DNA from: Vibrio splendidus 12E03
Lineage (GTDB): Bacteria > Pseudomonadota > Gammaproteobacteria > Enterobacterales > Vibrionaceae
DNA length: 35,900 bases
Direction: 5' to 3'
Assembly (NCBI RefSeq): GCF_000272105.2
Contig: NZ_AJZD02000049.1
Location: 1 to 35,900, forward strand
In this document: positions 1 through 8,823 of the stretch, in pieces
Layout: each line of letters begins with the position of its first letter
Numbering within the stretch: position 1 is the stretch's first letter
The notes under the pieces: model-generated
What the model saw: only the letters and a program-made list of their open reading frames with translations
Told to the model about the DNA's origin: nothing
Database searches by the model: none
Translations under genes and position numbers: made by a program

Positions 1-1
1 A

Positions 2-100
2 CTTGGTAACAAGTGTCGTCTACTCGACAACTATGAGTTAGCCTTTGCGGATCATTTATCCAGTATCAACCGTGTACTTAGTAAAGGTGTGGTGTTGTAG
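2..100 (+). CDS. 3' end of an unidentified gene (partial)
   Basis: Frame 2 is open from the left edge for 32 codons and stops with TAG at position 100. The readable tail ends in LSSINRVLSKGVVL and looks like ordinary coding sequence, with a leucine-rich, slightly basic C-terminus. Only this tail is visible, so no function can be given. It would be convergent with the phosphoesterase gene that ends at 163. The short length means a chance open frame cannot be excluded. Confidence 0.4.
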   Translation, partial: LGNKCRLLDNYELAFADHLSSINRVLSKGVVL

Positions 101-162
101 GACGGGAACGACCTAACCACGCGCTAAGCGTCGTTAAGTCGTTATTGGTTTGAGAGCAGGGG

Positions 163-2067
163 TTAATTGAGCGCTTCAATCAGAGTGATTTCGTGTTTGA
201 TTTGCTTACTCTCTTGCTCAGTCGCCTGTGCCAGTTTCTTTTCGCGTGTGGTTATGGCTGCTTGTTTGGCTTCGTCAGATTTGAACATCAGTTCTTTTAC
301 GTTGATAGAAGCGATGTTTGTGTAGCGGCCATCGTCACTGGTGGGGATTGATATGGTTTGATCGTTAATCAATGACTTTACGATCTCACGCTGTTCACTG
401 TAACGGCTCTCTAAACCAGAAAGTGCCCATCGCTGCTGATTTTTACCTTCATACTTGCCGTTCTTTTCGTCCTTAAGATACTTGATGGTCATGTTACGGA
501 TCGTGCCTGCTTCTTCTCCATACTCAGCTTCAGTATCAAAGAGTACAGGGAAGGATTCACCTTCTAGCACGCCGCCTTTCTTGGTTAGATGACCCATTCG
601 ATAGCTATTCATACCAATACGGATTTCGGTTTCATCTGTAACCGGTGTGCCATCTGCAAACGCGAGGTTGGTGATACGTGTACCTGCCGGTTGAGTGAGG
701 TCAATGGTGTAAGTCACGCCTGCGAAGAAGTCATTGGTCGAGTATTTTGATGCTCTGCGCTCGGGGTTAAAGCTGTAGGTTACATCGCCGGGTTGTACTG
801 AATTGAAGTAGCCCGCAGACCATTCCATGTAGGTTCTTAACTCTTTGCCTGTCATCTGGTAGACAGTGATTTCGCCACCTGCGTATTGGTAGTTGTACGC
901 GATGTCTTTGGCTTTTATTGGGCCAACATCGAGCTCTGCATTGTCGTTGTCTATTTGAAGTGCGATGACATTAGCTTTGGGTGCATAGAAGAAGCTCGCT
1001 TCTTGGTATAGCGCACTGATGCCTGTGTCTTGAACGTGGACTTGAGGGATACCGCGGATTTCGTTTTCTGGGACTAAATCAACGCCAGTAAGTTGAGCGA
1101 CCGGTCTATTCGCCATTTCTCGGAGTTGTTTGTGATAAGGCTGGTATAACTCGTCCATATTCTCATCAGAGTCGATACCTTTAATTTTGTAGGTGAAGCT
1201 ATCTTTGTTGACGAGAGTAAATTTACTATCGCGCTCTTCAAATTGAAGATCAATACGAGATAGGGCGCGGCCATATTTGTCGGGCTCAGTAATGATAACG
1301 CCATTCACAACGGCCTTATCGATACGAGTGTGCATGTGACCAGCGACGATGGCATCGAGCTCTGGGTTTGCGTTGGCAATGTCGGTGACACCGGTGTCAG
1401 CAATGTCATTCTCGTTCTCAATCCCCATATGGGCAACCAATACGATGGCATCCACTTTATCATCAATTTCTTTGACGATTTTCTTCACTTCCAAGGTTGG
1501 ATTAGTGAAAGTGACGCCTTCTAAACGGTTTGTACCTTGCGCAAAGACCTCCGTCATTGGGGTATCCATTCCGATCACGCCAATCTTAATGCCACCGCGC
1601 TCTAGAATGGTGTAACCCGGAAGGAATGGGTTGCCATTTTTATTCTTGATGTTGCCGCCCAAAGATTGCCCTTTAAATTGAGTAAGGGCTCTGTTGAGCG
1701 TTTTGAGGCCGAAGTCGAATTCATGATTCCCTAAAACCCACACATCGTATTTCATGTGATTAAAGCCAAGCATCATTGGATCAACAGGCTCGTCTTTGAA
1801 GGTTTCTACGAAGTTGCCTTGGATGGTGTCGCCAGCGTCGACAAGGATAATGTTCGATTGCTCTTTGCGGATATCACTCACTTTTGTCGCTATTTGACTC
1901 AAGCTGCCACGAGTATTGAGCTTATCTGATGCGTAGTCCCATGCCATAAAATGACCGTGAATATCTGAAGTACCCAGTATCGTAACGTCGTGTATGTCAC
2001 CATCAGCGGCAAAAGTAGGGAAGGCTAAAGAGAGTAGGATGGCGCTTGATAGTATGTGTCTTTTCAT
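163..2067 (-). CDS. Periplasmic metallophosphoesterase / 5'-nucleotidase family (CpdB/UshA-like)
   Basis: A secreted two-domain nucleotidase of about 634 residues. After a signal peptide (basic MKRH, hydrophobic stretch, cleavage probably after FAA) comes a calcineurin-like metal site: TSDIHGHF near residue 35, GDT near 80, GNHEFDFG near 114 and a GHMHTR motif further on. The second half matches the 5'-nucleotidase C-terminal substrate domain, including NYQYAGGEITVYQMTGKEL and the NSYRMGHLTKKGG segment. Such enzymes hydrolyse extracytoplasmic nucleotides or 2',3'-cyclic nucleotides to nucleoside and phosphate. The C-terminal domain looks nearer to CpdB/YfkN than to UshA, but the exact substrate is open. 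I chose ATG at 2067 because it starts the signal peptide. A GTG four codons upstream (2079) is also in frame, and neither has a strong ribosome site. It is monocistronic, with 299 bp free upstream. Confidence 0.88.
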   Translation of the reverse strand: MKRHILSSAILLSLAFPTFAADGDIHDVTILGTSDIHGHFMAWDYASDKLNTRGSLSQIATKVSDIRKEQSNIILVDAGDTIQGNFVETFKDEPVDPMMLGFNHMKYDVWVLGNHEFDFGLKTLNRALTQFKGQSLGGNIKNKNGNPFLPGYTILERGGIKIGVIGMDTPMTEVFAQGTNRLEGVTFTNPTLEVKKIVKEIDDKVDAIVLVAHMGIENENDIADTGVTDIANANPELDAIVAGHMHTRIDKAVVNGVIITEPDKYGRALSRIDLQFEERDSKFTLVNKDSFTYKIKGIDSDENMDELYQPYHKQLREMANRPVAQLTGVDLVPENEIRGIPQVHVQDTGISALYQEASFFYAPKANVIALQIDNDNAELDVGPIKAKDIAYNYQYAGGEITVYQMTGKELRTYMEWSAGYFNSVQPGDVTYSFNPERRASKYSTNDFFAGVTYTIDLTQPAGTRITNLAFADGTPVTDETEIRIGMNSYRMGHLTKKGGVLEGESFPVLFDTEAEYGEEAGTIRNMTIKYLKDEKNGKYEGKNQQRWALSGLESRYSEQREIVKSLINDQTISIPTSDDGRYTNIASINVKELMFKSDEAKQAAITTREKKLAQATEQESKQIKHEITLIEALN

Positions 2068-2366
2068 AAGTATATTCACGTCGTGGTTTTAAGTATGACG
2101 CTACCATATAGAATCGAGGTTACCTTATGGGTGATCAGTGTCATATTTATAGTGATATAACTTACTGATGTTTCAAATAAATGTGACCCATAACCATATA
2201 GCAACCACTTAAGTTACGGTGAAACTCACTACAACTCTTCGCTATTTTTTAATACTCCGAATTTTGTGATCAAATTTTCTAAGCGTTGGTGTATTAATAA
2301 GCACATTTGTAAGCTGTTGAACGTCTTGCCTGTTGAGATAAACAAGGTATATCGTCCAACTTTCAC

Positions 2367-3356
2367 TTACTGTGGCAGTAATATGATCTTGCCCTCTAAG
2401 CGTGTGGTTTTCGATTCAATGAGATCAATCGCGGTTTGCACTTCATCGAATGGCAGATAGCGGTCAACGTCGAGCTGAATGCCGTTTGTGATGAAGTGAT
2501 CTAGCATGGTCGTGAACTTATCACGACGAACATCTTTACCTTCCGCTTCCTCCCAATAACGCAAGAAGAAGGTGCTGAAATCGATGTCTTGGCTTTTCGC
2601 GTACTCAAAGAAGCGTGGTTCGTAAAAATCCAGAGACAGCGTCCCATAGTTGATAAAGCGCCCGTTGTTGCCAAGGGTGTGAATAAGGTCGGTTCCGGGT
2701 GAACCGCCAATCGCATCAAAGGCAACGGTTGGCATAGGCAAGCCTAACGCCTTAATTTGAGAAACTAAATCATCGTCCGTATCTAACACCCAACTGGAAG
2801 TGGCTAGGTATTGTTCCGGCTGTGATGTAACAACAATGATTTTGAAGCCGAGTGATGCTGATAACTGGGAGAAGATCTTACCGATGGCTGAACTGCCCGC
2901 GTTGATGATCAACACATCTTCGTGGGTCAGCTTAGCTATTTCTGTCGTTAGCACCCATGCAGTTAGCGCATTAATGTACAACTGACAGGCGTAGCCATTG
3001 TCTAAATGTTGAGGAATTTGGAACAGATCATCTGGTGATACATCGACATAGTTCTGCCATGTTCCACTGGTTGCCACAAGCACGCGCTGATTCACTGAAA
3101 ACTCAGCATTGCTAGACTCTACAACCCTTCCTACCGCTTCAAATCCCGGTACTCTCGGCGGCTGATGGCTATGTTTGTATTGGCCCACACCATAAATCGA
3201 CAACAGATCGCTAGGGTTGATGTTGGTCGCTTCAATGTGTACGCGAACTTTATCTTTGTCTAGTGCCCCTAAAGCGACATGTTCTAACTTGAGAGATTCT
3301 TTTGGCTGACCGAAACGGAACTGGCTAATTCGGGTATTTTGCTTAGTGTCAGTCAT
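2367..3356 (-). CDS. MDR-superfamily zinc-independent oxidoreductase (quinone / enoyl-thioester reductase-like)
   Basis: A 329-residue medium-chain dehydrogenase/reductase. The N-terminal GroES-like half contains NINPSDLLSIYG and PRVPGFEAVGRV, as in the quinone oxidoreductase and trans-2-enoyl-thioester reductase (MECR/ETR) branches. The second half is a Rossmann domain with INAGSSAIGKI as the nucleotide-binding loop. The cysteine-rich structural-zinc loop and catalytic zinc ligands of true alcohol dehydrogenases are absent, so NADPH-dependent reduction of a C=C bond or quinone is more likely than alcohol oxidation. It follows the dioxygenase-like gene after 20 bp on the same strand, so the two are probably co-transcribed and may act on the same compound. 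The substrate is unknown. Confidence 0.85.
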   Translation of the reverse strand: MTDTKQNTRISQFRFGQPKESLKLEHVALGALDKDKVRVHIEATNINPSDLLSIYGVGQYKHSHQPPRVPGFEAVGRVVESSNAEFSVNQRVLVATSGTWQNYVDVSPDDLFQIPQHLDNGYACQLYINALTAWVLTTEIAKLTHEDVLIINAGSSAIGKIFSQLSASLGFKIIVVTSQPEQYLATSSWVLDTDDDLVSQIKALGLPMPTVAFDAIGGSPGTDLIHTLGNNGRFINYGTLSLDFYEPRFFEYAKSQDIDFSTFFLRYWEEAEGKDVRRDKFTTMLDHFITNGIQLDVDRYLPFDEVQTAIDLIESKTTRLEGKIILLPQ

Positions 3357-3376
3357 AGTTCGGATACCTTTATGGG

Positions 3377-4165
3377 TTATGAGTACTGCATTGATTTTAA
3401 GTGTAGCGTGTTCATAAACAATCTTGGGTCGGTAATATTGCTCAACATAGCTGGTGTTGGTAAACAGTCGTCATCAACGTAGTCGACATAGTCTGCCGCC
3501 GAATCAAAGATCAAAATATCCAAAGCCAAACGATCCAAGCCATATCGGCCTCGGTGGATCATATCCGCTGAAAATACCAATAAGTCACCGGCGGCTAACG
3601 GTATCTGCTTACCGCCAGATATGTCATCGCTGCTCACTTTGCCGTTTTCTTCTTGGCGAACATTGTACTCTTCTTCGTTGTCCCAGCGCTTATGTGTACC
3701 AGGGATAAGTTCCATACCTGGCTCATCAAAAAGGGGCACTCGCAGATGCAATACCTGGGTTTCCATGATGACTTTCATCTGGTCATCAATGTCGTAGTCG
3801 TATTGACAGTCACGATGCCAGAAGTCTTTTTGCTGCGGGTTTACAGGGTTGAAGAACAGCTGTGTATTCATGAATGCCGGTTTGTTCGGAATCACGGCAT
3901 CAACCACGTCCATCACTTGTTTCGAGCTGATGAAGTCGAAAAGCACGCTTCGATCGTCGGCAGGCAAATACTCGCTTCCCGTAATTAAAGACGAGTTAAA
4001 GGCCTCTTCTTGATAGAACTCTTCGTTGTCTGCTTTCCATGATTCATGGAATTTCAGCACGACTGCTCTAAGCGATGCGATCTGAGCTTCGTCGAAATAA
4101 TTTCTGATAACAAAGTAACCATGTTCGTCGTAACGGTCACTTAATTGTTGGCTGTTTTCTACCAC
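3377..4165 (-). CDS. Phytanoyl-CoA dioxygenase (PhyH) family protein
   Basis: A 262-residue protein of the PhyH family of Fe(II)/2-oxoglutarate oxygenases. The N-terminus (YDEHGYFVIRNYFDEAQI) is the typical PhyH opening. Iron ligands are visible as H117-R-D119 (FWHRDCQYD) and H204 (DMIHRG), with R212 (DRLALDI) as the probable 2-oxoglutarate-binding arginine; PGTHKRW near 155 is also family-typical. All catalytic residues are therefore present. It is the first gene of a two-gene operon with the MDR reductase downstream. Family members hydroxylate acyl-CoAs, ectoine, quorum signals or natural products; nothing here fixes the substrate. A transport or biosynthetic partner is not adjacent. Confidence 0.86.
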   Translation of the reverse strand: MVENSQQLSDRYDEHGYFVIRNYFDEAQIASLRAVVLKFHESWKADNEEFYQEEAFNSSLITGSEYLPADDRSVLFDFISSKQVMDVVDAVIPNKPAFMNTQLFFNPVNPQQKDFWHRDCQYDYDIDDQMKVIMETQVLHLRVPLFDEPGMELIPGTHKRWDNEEEYNVRQEENGKVSSDDISGGKQIPLAAGDLLVFSADMIHRGRYGLDRLALDILIFDSAADYVDYVDDDCLPTPAMLSNITDPRLFMNTLHLKSMQYS

Positions 4166-4486
4166 TGACTACCTTCGTTCATTCTTTGCTGTGTAATAAC
4201 TAAGGTCAACAGCCCCTAGAGATTTCTTGGGCGCATAATGCCAGACAGTTGTCATTCAACCAAGTAACGAGTGGAGAAGCCTGTAGATTCGGTGATGTTA
4301 TGAAGCAATATTGAGGGCGAGTGTTACATGCCAATCCATTTCATGGACTCATGCGATAAAAATCTCCGCATATGTGATCTACCCCCTTTTTTTATAAAAT
4401 GAAAAGATTCATATGGTGAATGTTTTTGTGGTTTGCATGATTATTGACCATGTTGAAATTTGGTTGCGTATGGAAGATAGAAAATC
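4166..4486. other. Intergenic region between divergent PhyH operon and GGDEF gene
   Basis: These 321 bp carry no convincing open frame on either strand. The part next to the GGDEF gene is AT-rich, with a T-run near 4388-4395. The promoters of the two divergent units must lie here, but I cannot place them with confidence. Confidence 0.5.
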
Positions 4487-5674
4487 ATGGATGGTTTTTC
4501 GCTGGATATGAGAACACTTAATTTTATTATTATTTTGTTCTCTTTCATTTACTGCATTGGCTTGTTGCTGTTCCAATTTACCCAACAGTCCATTAAAGGG
4601 CTTTCAATTTTTTCCATTTCAATATTTGTTATCGGAAGTGGGCCGTTGATGTTGAGCCTAAGAGGGGAACTCCCTGATTGGATCACTGTTATTGGCGCCA
4701 ACATGGTCATTGCGCTTAGCTTTCATCTCGCTTTATATAGCTTGTGCCTGTTTCGAGAATATTCCCTAAAATGCACCTACCTCAGCAGTCTGATGATGTT
4801 GGCTCTTCTGCTAGGTTTTATTCACTTCACGTACTATGAACCTTCCATCAAGGCTCGAATTATTCTCATTAGTTTATATTTGGCCTTTGTTACTCTTTGC
4901 ACTGCCTTTGTGGTGTTAAAGGGTCAACGTGATGACTTGACCCTAGCAACTCGAATGATGGCCTTATCATTTTTGATATATGGTGGGTTTATGGTTTTCC
5001 GAGTACTGGTGACGCTATTTTCAGCTGAGCTTCAGGATTTCATGGCAGCCGCACTCATTCATCAACTTGCCTTTTTAATGAGTATTGTTCTTATCGTGTC
5101 GATGAGCTTCACAATGCTCTGGTTGATTAATGCAAGGTTGCTTAGGTCTATTCATGACCTGTCTTACAGCGACCCTTTAACGGCACTTGGAAACCGCAGA
5201 GCTTTAGATGAAATGGTTCCAGTCGTCATGAAGCAGGCGGGGACTGCACCTGTCAGTGCCATTATGATGGATATTGATAACTTTAAGTCGATCAATGACC
5301 AACACGGACACATTGTGGGTGATCTCGTGATCAAGTCTTTTGCTGCAATGGTTCAAAGTGCGATAAAAACATCGCCAACAGCCAGCGCGTTCCGTTTTGG
5401 TGGAGACGAGATAATGATTTTATTGCCCAATGTTAATTTCCTACAAGCACAGGCTATTGCTTGTAAGCTGCGACTGTCTATTTTAGAGATCTCAGCCGTG
5501 CAAGGAAATGAGATGTTCCTGACGTCGAGTTTCGGTGTCGCTCAGCTTCACCCACATGAGAATTGGAATGGGTTTATTAGTCGAGCCGACAAAGCGTTGT
5601 ATCAAGCAAAAAAAAACGGTCGTAATATGACTTCAATTTGTCCTAGCCATATTAACGAGCTCGTCACTGCCTGA
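4487..5674 (+). CDS. Membrane-anchored diguanylate cyclase (GGDEF domain, GGDEI variant)
   Basis: A 395-residue protein with about seven hydrophobic segments between residues 11 and 215, followed by a GGDEF domain (about 225-390) that would make cyclic di-GMP from GTP at the inner face of the membrane. The domain opens with SDPLTALGNRRALDE and has MDIDNFKSIND with metal-binding D262. The signature is GGDEI (305-309), not GGDEF or GGEEF. No RxxD inhibitory site stands at the usual place before it. Activity is likely because the metal-binding Asp/Glu positions are intact, but the last signature residue is atypical. The membrane part resembles a seven-helix sensor and no PAS or HAMP domain is visible. 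It stands alone; the signal it senses is unknown. Confidence 0.88.
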   Translation: MDGFSLDMRTLNFIIILFSFIYCIGLLLFQFTQQSIKGLSIFSISIFVIGSGPLMLSLRGELPDWITVIGANMVIALSFHLALYSLCLFREYSLKCTYLSSLMMLALLLGFIHFTYYEPSIKARIILISLYLAFVTLCTAFVVLKGQRDDLTLATRMMALSFLIYGGFMVFRVLVTLFSAELQDFMAAALIHQLAFLMSIVLIVSMSFTMLWLINARLLRSIHDLSYSDPLTALGNRRALDEMVPVVMKQAGTAPVSAIMMDIDNFKSINDQHGHIVGDLVIKSFAAMVQSAIKTSPTASAFRFGGDEIMILLPNVNFLQAQAIACKLRLSILEISAVQGNEMFLTSSFGVAQLHPHENWNGFISRADKALYQAKKNGRNMTSICPSHINELVTA

Positions 5675-5727
5675 TGATGACAGGTCTTTGTGTGTTAGCT
5701 TGCCCCGCCACTATTTTGATAAAGCCA

Positions 5728-5973
5728 TTATATTGTTGGCTGTGGCGCTGAGTCTGTTTTTTGGCTTTGCGTTAAAGTTTGTGAAGCAGTGGCTTCAGTT
5801 TCTTCTGCAGGCGTAAAATGCTTATCTGTTAGCGTCACAGTCATTCCTTCATGCTTCACTGTTGTGGTTGACGCTTCTAGTTGGGCTTGGTTTGTTGTCG
5901 CGGGTTCTGCGAATGTCATCATTGAGGTTGTAAAAAAGATCGTTGCTAGTGCGATTTGAGTAAGGGTTTTCAT
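5728..5973 (-). CDS. Small secreted protein of unknown function
   Basis: An 81-residue product with a clear signal peptide: MKT, a hydrophobic stretch, then MMTFA and probable cleavage before EPATT. The mature part is about 60 residues, rich in Thr, Gln, Glu and Ala, without cysteines, and probably disordered. The start is placed at ATG 5973, preceded by AGGAT, because an in-frame start 15 codons upstream would put an implausible extension before the signal peptide. It is convergent with the GGDEF gene. I do not recognise a family; it could be a species-level periplasmic protein. Confidence 0.6.
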   Translation of the reverse strand: MKTLTQIALATIFFTTSMMTFAEPATTNQAQLEASTTTVKHEGMTVTLTDKHFTPAEETEATASQTLTQSQKTDSAPQPTI

Positions 5974-6056
5974 TAGGCTGTATCCTATTGGGTAATGATT
6001 AATAGCTGATACGTGCACTATAAAAATTTTGTGGAGGCCGTTCTTATCATTTTACG

Positions 6057-6079
6057 CCACCGTAATATTTATACGGTGG
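6057..6079. terminator. Hairpin without T-run between EamA gene and small secreted gene
   Basis: CCACCGTA (6057-6064) and TACGGTGG (6072-6079) form an 8-bp perfect stem around a 7-nt AT loop. It lies 70 bp after the stop of the EamA gene and about 80 bp before the small secreted gene, both on the minus strand. It may end the upstream transcript or be an operator; the missing T-run argues against a classic terminator. Confidence 0.35.
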
Positions 6080-6148
6080 ATGAATATGTCACTTGGGTAT
6101 GATTTTTTGTTCTCTTTGAGCCAACCTCCAAGTATGCCGACGTTCAAA

Positions 6149-7030
6149 TCACTGCCACATCACCAAGACCGCTGCGATAGAAAGTAAGATGAGTGCAACA
6201 ATGTCTTTGCGTGCGATGCTTTGCCCTAACCAGAAGTAGGATATCAACACCATGAAGATCACTTCGACTTGCCCAAGCGTCTTTACGTACGGAACGGCTT
6301 GAAGTGACATTGCGCTAAACCAACCCAGAGAACCGATAACACTCGCTAGGCTTGTCATGACGACCAGTTTCGACTTCTTGAATATCAGGCGCAGCGTGTC
6401 GCGTTCTCTGAAAAAGAGATACGTACAGATAATCACTGTTTGAAGGGAAATGACGAGGAACAGCACCCAAGCAGCGCTATGAGGGAAGGGCAACCCTATG
6501 CTCAAACTTGCTTCCCGTACCCAAAGAGACGTTAAAGCAAAGGCGGTGCTACAAGCCATACCTAATAAGAACACTCTCGGGGACAAGCTTCGCCAGCCAG
6601 AAGCGCTGCTCATGATTAGCACGCCTAAAGTACCAATAAGTACGCCGACCCAACCTGTTAGTGTCAAAGCAGTACCAAAAAACAATACGGATAGCACAGC
6701 AGATACGGGGGCTTCACACTTGGCTAAGCCTGCTCCTATCGCATAGTTCTCGAGCTTAAATAACATCACCATTAAGCCGGTCGCGAGGATCTGCATAATG
6801 GCTGCTGCAATAATGTAGAAAACAAACTCACCCGAAAAATCCGGTGCGGAGACTGGCTGCCATTGATAGAGGGCGTAGAGGTAAATAAGGGCGATTGGGC
6901 CAGCCCAAATAAATCGCGCTAACGTTACGCCAGCCACGCTCATGGTGCCACTTAATTTGCTTTGAAAGGCATTGCGCCAAGATTGGCTGAAGGCAGCAAG
7001 CAGGGTAAAGGCGATCCAACTAAAAGACAT
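6149..7030 (-). CDS. EamA/DMT-family transporter
   Basis: A 293-residue inner-membrane protein with about ten hydrophobic helices in two EamA-type halves (roughly 1-140 and 145-290). Drug/metabolite-transporter features include SQSWRNAFQSKLSG near the N-terminus, the small-residue-rich LTGWVGVLIGTLGVLIM and the closing segment VKTLGQVEVIFMVLISYFWL. Members export amino acids, metabolites or drugs; the substrate is not predictable here. The start is ATG 7030, preceded by GGAAG 6 nt upstream, not an earlier in-frame codon at 7072. It lies 143 bp downstream of the MFS gene on the same strand, perhaps with its own promoter. Confidence 0.85.
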   Translation of the reverse strand: MSFSWIAFTLLAAFSQSWRNAFQSKLSGTMSVAGVTLARFIWAGPIALIYLYALYQWQPVSAPDFSGEFVFYIIAAAIMQILATGLMVMLFKLENYAIGAGLAKCEAPVSAVLSVLFFGTALTLTGWVGVLIGTLGVLIMSSASGWRSLSPRVFLLGMACSTAFALTSLWVREASLSIGLPFPHSAAWVLFLVISLQTVIICTYLFFRERDTLRLIFKKSKLVVMTSLASVIGSLGWFSAMSLQAVPYVKTLGQVEVIFMVLISYFWLGQSIARKDIVALILLSIAAVLVMWQ

Positions 7031-7173
7031 GACGCTTCCATGTGTTATGTAATTTGATGGTGATACTAACAAAAAATCACATGATAAGAAGCGTCATGAT
7101 CCGTATATAGCCAGAGACTCACCTTTATTCTCTATTCGGCAGTAGAGATCTCTTCAACAGTTCGATGCTTTCT

Positions 7174-8505
7174 TCAGAAGATCGGCTGTTTCTTGTTTTT
7201 GAAATAGAACAGCGCACTGATCGAAATGAACAGGAAGGCGAAGTAATAGAAAAACGAAGACAGTGAGGCCAAGAAGGCAAGGTTCTGCTCTATTTCTTGT
7301 TCGGTGTAGCCCTGAGACACCAACTTATAGTAGTAAGCGTACAAGACCCCGATCAGCCCGTATCCGAGGTTAAACATCAAACCTTTGAAACTAAGAACGG
7401 TGGCTCTGTTGTGCGATTCGGTCTTTTTATTCAGGTGGTAGCTGATGAAAATGTTCATCGTCATGATGATAAAGATTAATACTAGTGCCGGAATGACCCC
7501 GTAAATCGACCAACCTAAACTGATCCAGTAATAAGTCGCCATGCTGGCCAATCCCATAACCACTATGAAGGTTTTAGGCTCAATGCTCTCTGCTAATCTT
7601 CGGCTTTGTCCTGCCAATATAATCTTAAGCAAACTTATACCCGCACCAATAAAACCAAAGTAGATAATTGGAATATCAATCGCCAGATAGTATTGGCTGT
7701 TCATGGTTAGGAACATGCGTGAGGTGTGTTCGAATAGGCTGTAGTAGAGCAAGATGAACAGCACGTAAGGCGTAGCGAATACCCATTTACCTGCATCGAT
7801 CGTCAATTTAAGACTTGAGATGGTGGTTGCCAATTTGGTTTGGTTGCTTGGCATCAGCTTTTTCTCTTCGCGCATATTAATCGCGGCATAGATAGCGATC
7901 ATCGCTACAAATAGGGTGGCGAACACAGGAATACGCATCAGATCTTTAGTGCTTTCTGGTTCGGCTAGTCCAAGGAAATGAAAGATGTTCGTCATAAAAT
8001 TCACGTCGTACATCGCCGCACCAATTAGTGTGACAAAGATACCGACCGTTGAGGCGACACGAAGCTGGATTTGCAGCACTCGAGGCCACAACTCTTCATT
8101 GTCTTGTTCCTTTAAAGTGTCGTATGCCAATGCCTCGTCAGCACCGCTGGCCAGTGCCATCGCTAAGCCACTGAGAATCCGGTTAATCAGAAAGACTATG
8201 AACACCAAGTCGGGGTTTCCGGTTGGCACTAAGGCGATCATTGCGATCTCAACGAACATCACAATCGAAGACAGCACCACCAGTTTCTTGCGGCCTAAGG
8301 TATCGGCGAATGCACCCGACGGTACTTCAGCAAGCACAATGGTGGCCGCCCACACTACGTTGAGCATCGCGAATTGAGAAAGGGTTAGCCCGTAATCTAA
8401 ATAAAGTAGGGTGAATATAGGGTAGTAAAAACGCGCAAAGTAGCTGCTTCTAAACATTAAGAAGTAGCGGACATTGGGAATTTTAAGGATCTCTTTGAGC
8501 GTCAT
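7174..8505 (-). CDS. Major facilitator superfamily (MFS) transporter
   Basis: A 443-residue protein with about twelve hydrophobic segments. The loop after helix 2 reads GAFADTLGRKK, the MFS motif A, and helix 4 carries RILSGLAMALASGADEALAYD, typical of the subgroup with a conserved acidic residue in this helix. A longer central loop around 205-235 separates the two six-helix bundles. It is a proton-coupled or facilitated transporter of unknown substrate. No dedicated enzyme gene is adjacent on the same strand. The upstream 318 bp are shared with the divergent kduD gene, so a role in uronate uptake is possible, but the sequence gives no direct support. Confidence 0.85.
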   Translation of the reverse strand: MTLKEILKIPNVRYFLMFRSSYFARFYYPIFTLLYLDYGLTLSQFAMLNVVWAATIVLAEVPSGAFADTLGRKKLVVLSSIVMFVEIAMIALVPTGNPDLVFIVFLINRILSGLAMALASGADEALAYDTLKEQDNEELWPRVLQIQLRVASTVGIFVTLIGAAMYDVNFMTNIFHFLGLAEPESTKDLMRIPVFATLFVAMIAIYAAINMREEKKLMPSNQTKLATTISSLKLTIDAGKWVFATPYVLFILLYYSLFEHTSRMFLTMNSQYYLAIDIPIIYFGFIGAGISLLKIILAGQSRRLAESIEPKTFIVVMGLASMATYYWISLGWSIYGVIPALVLIFIIMTMNIFISYHLNKKTESHNRATVLSFKGLMFNLGYGLIGVLYAYYYKLVSQGYTEQEIEQNLAFLASLSSFFYYFAFLFISISALFYFKNKKQPIF

Positions 8506-8823
8506 GATAATTTCAGTAATTTAGATAACACATTATTATGTATAAACCGTTTTACCTTATAAATCATGGAATTGTTGCCATAATCCAGAATTAAGTGATT
8601 TAGATAATCTTCTGGCTCTCTATTCCTAATCGGTTACAGATTCACTCTTCTTCAAATCACCATCCTATCCATTTATTTTGTTGTGCTCGTTTCAACCTGT
8701 AAGACTGATTTTGGTTCAAGATCGAACTTCTACAATGTCGCTCTCGTATTTACATCTTATTGTATGATTTAATTGATGGTGGTAGTGATACGCAATGAAT
8801 CCAATGTAATTGAGGAAGCAAGC
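8506..8823. other. Intergenic region between divergent MFS gene and kduD
   Basis: 318 bp without a credible gene. An in-frame extension of kduD (from 8773) crosses its end, but the ATG at 8824, with GAGGAA just upstream, is the better start. The region is AT-rich in two blocks near 8510-8560 and 8745-8775. No clear KdgR- or UxuR-type palindrome was found. Confidence 0.45.

Noticed and set aside
2266..2460. Open frame of 64 codons on the plus strand
   Set aside because: It crosses into the 3' end of the MDR reductase gene, has no ribosome site and its product resembles no protein; it is a shadow frame.
3454..3988. Two overlapping plus-strand open frames inside the PhyH-type gene
   Set aside because: They are antisense to a gene with intact catalytic motifs and have low-complexity, improbable composition.
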